A DNA stretch of 5,986 nucleotides. Source: Rhodospirillales bacterium (GTDB lineage Bacteria; Pseudomonadota; Alphaproteobacteria; Acetobacterales; Acetobacteraceae). The notes beneath the pieces were generated by a model. That model did not search any database. It saw only the letters and a list, made by a program, of their open reading frames with translations, and had not been told where the DNA came from. This document shows, in pieces, positions 5,926-5,986 of the stretch (positions within the stretch are counted from its first letter, which is position 1; each line of letters begins with the position of its first letter). The stretch spans positions 1 through 5,986 of the forward strand of contig JAGWZS010000117.1 in NCBI GenBank assembly GCA_018971905.1. The letters run 5' to 3'. The position numbers were made by a program, and so were the translations under genes.

Positions 5926-5986
5926 GGCACGGCCTCCGCCGCGGCGCGCAAAAGTGCTGTGGTCTTGCGCTCAGAAATCGCGGCAC
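5922..5986 (-). CDS. ccmC: Probable CcmC C-terminal end (5' part outside the window)
   Basis: The - strand frame ending in TGA at 5924-5922 is open to the window edge and encodes 21 complete residues ending in ISERKTTALLRAAAEAVP. Its stop overlaps the ccmD start in an ATGA, the same junction style as elsewhere in this operon. CcmC, the membrane protein that loads heme onto CcmE, normally precedes ccmD and ends in a short charged cytoplasmic tail, which this segment could be. The fragment has no diagnostic motif, so the name is inferred from position and junction. Confidence 0.62.
   Translation of the reverse strand, partial: AAISERKTTALLRAAAEAVP
5933..5937 (-). promoter_or_regulatory. Strong Shine-Dalgarno site of ccmD
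   Basis: The - strand reads GGAGG, ending 7 nt before the ccmD ATG and lying inside the 3' end of the upstream frame. It is the strongest ribosome binding site I see in the ccm run and fixes the start of this very short gene. The later ccm genes have only weak or badly spaced sites and appear to rely on stop/start overlaps. Confidence 0.75.

Overview
The window is about 6 kb of GC-rich DNA in a dense layout with almost no non-coding sequence. It looks like an alphaproteobacterial chromosome. Three things point there: a System I (Ccm) cytochrome c maturation operon in which CcmH and CcmI are separate proteins, a small DUF1674/SDHAF4-type protein (typical of alphaproteobacteria and mitochondria), and the codon and GC style. 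A member of the Rhodospirillales/Acetobacteraceae would fit, but that narrower placement is a guess, not something the sequence proves.

Layout. Positions 1-753 (+ strand) hold the 3' end of mfd, the transcription-repair coupling factor, cut by the left edge. Everything else is on the - strand. Read in its direction of transcription, from right to left, it is: the last codons of probable ccmC (5986-5922), ccmD (5925-5776), ccmE (5776-5273), ccmF (5276-3315), ccmG/dsbE (3315-2758), ccmH (2761-2309), ccmI (2312-1695), a 50-codon SDHAF4-like gene (1648-1496), an SMR-family (EmrE-like) multidrug transporter gene (1496-1167), a 113-nt intergenic stretch, and an unrecognised 97-aa exported or membrane-anchored protein (1053-760). 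The last gene meets mfd tail to tail with 6 nt between stop codons.

How the genes work together. The Ccm proteins attach heme covalently to apocytochromes c outside the inner membrane. CcmC and CcmD load heme onto CcmE, CcmE carries it on a histidine, CcmG and CcmH handle apocytochrome thiols, CcmI holds the apocytochrome, and CcmF carries out the ligation. Every junction from ccmC to ccmI overlaps by 4 nt (ATGA) or 1 nt (TAATG), so the run is almost certainly one translationally coupled operon. The SDHAF4-like protein (maturation of the flavinylated succinate dehydrogenase subunit) follows ccmI after 46 nt and overlaps the transporter gene in a TGATG. The cluster therefore appears to join two respiratory-complex maturation functions and a small exporter.

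I see no insertion sequence, CRISPR array, tRNA or rRNA gene, and no wholly novel system. The points most worth a second look are the SDHAF4-like/SMR pair at the end of the ccm operon, the short CcmI, and the unrecognised two-cysteine exported protein.
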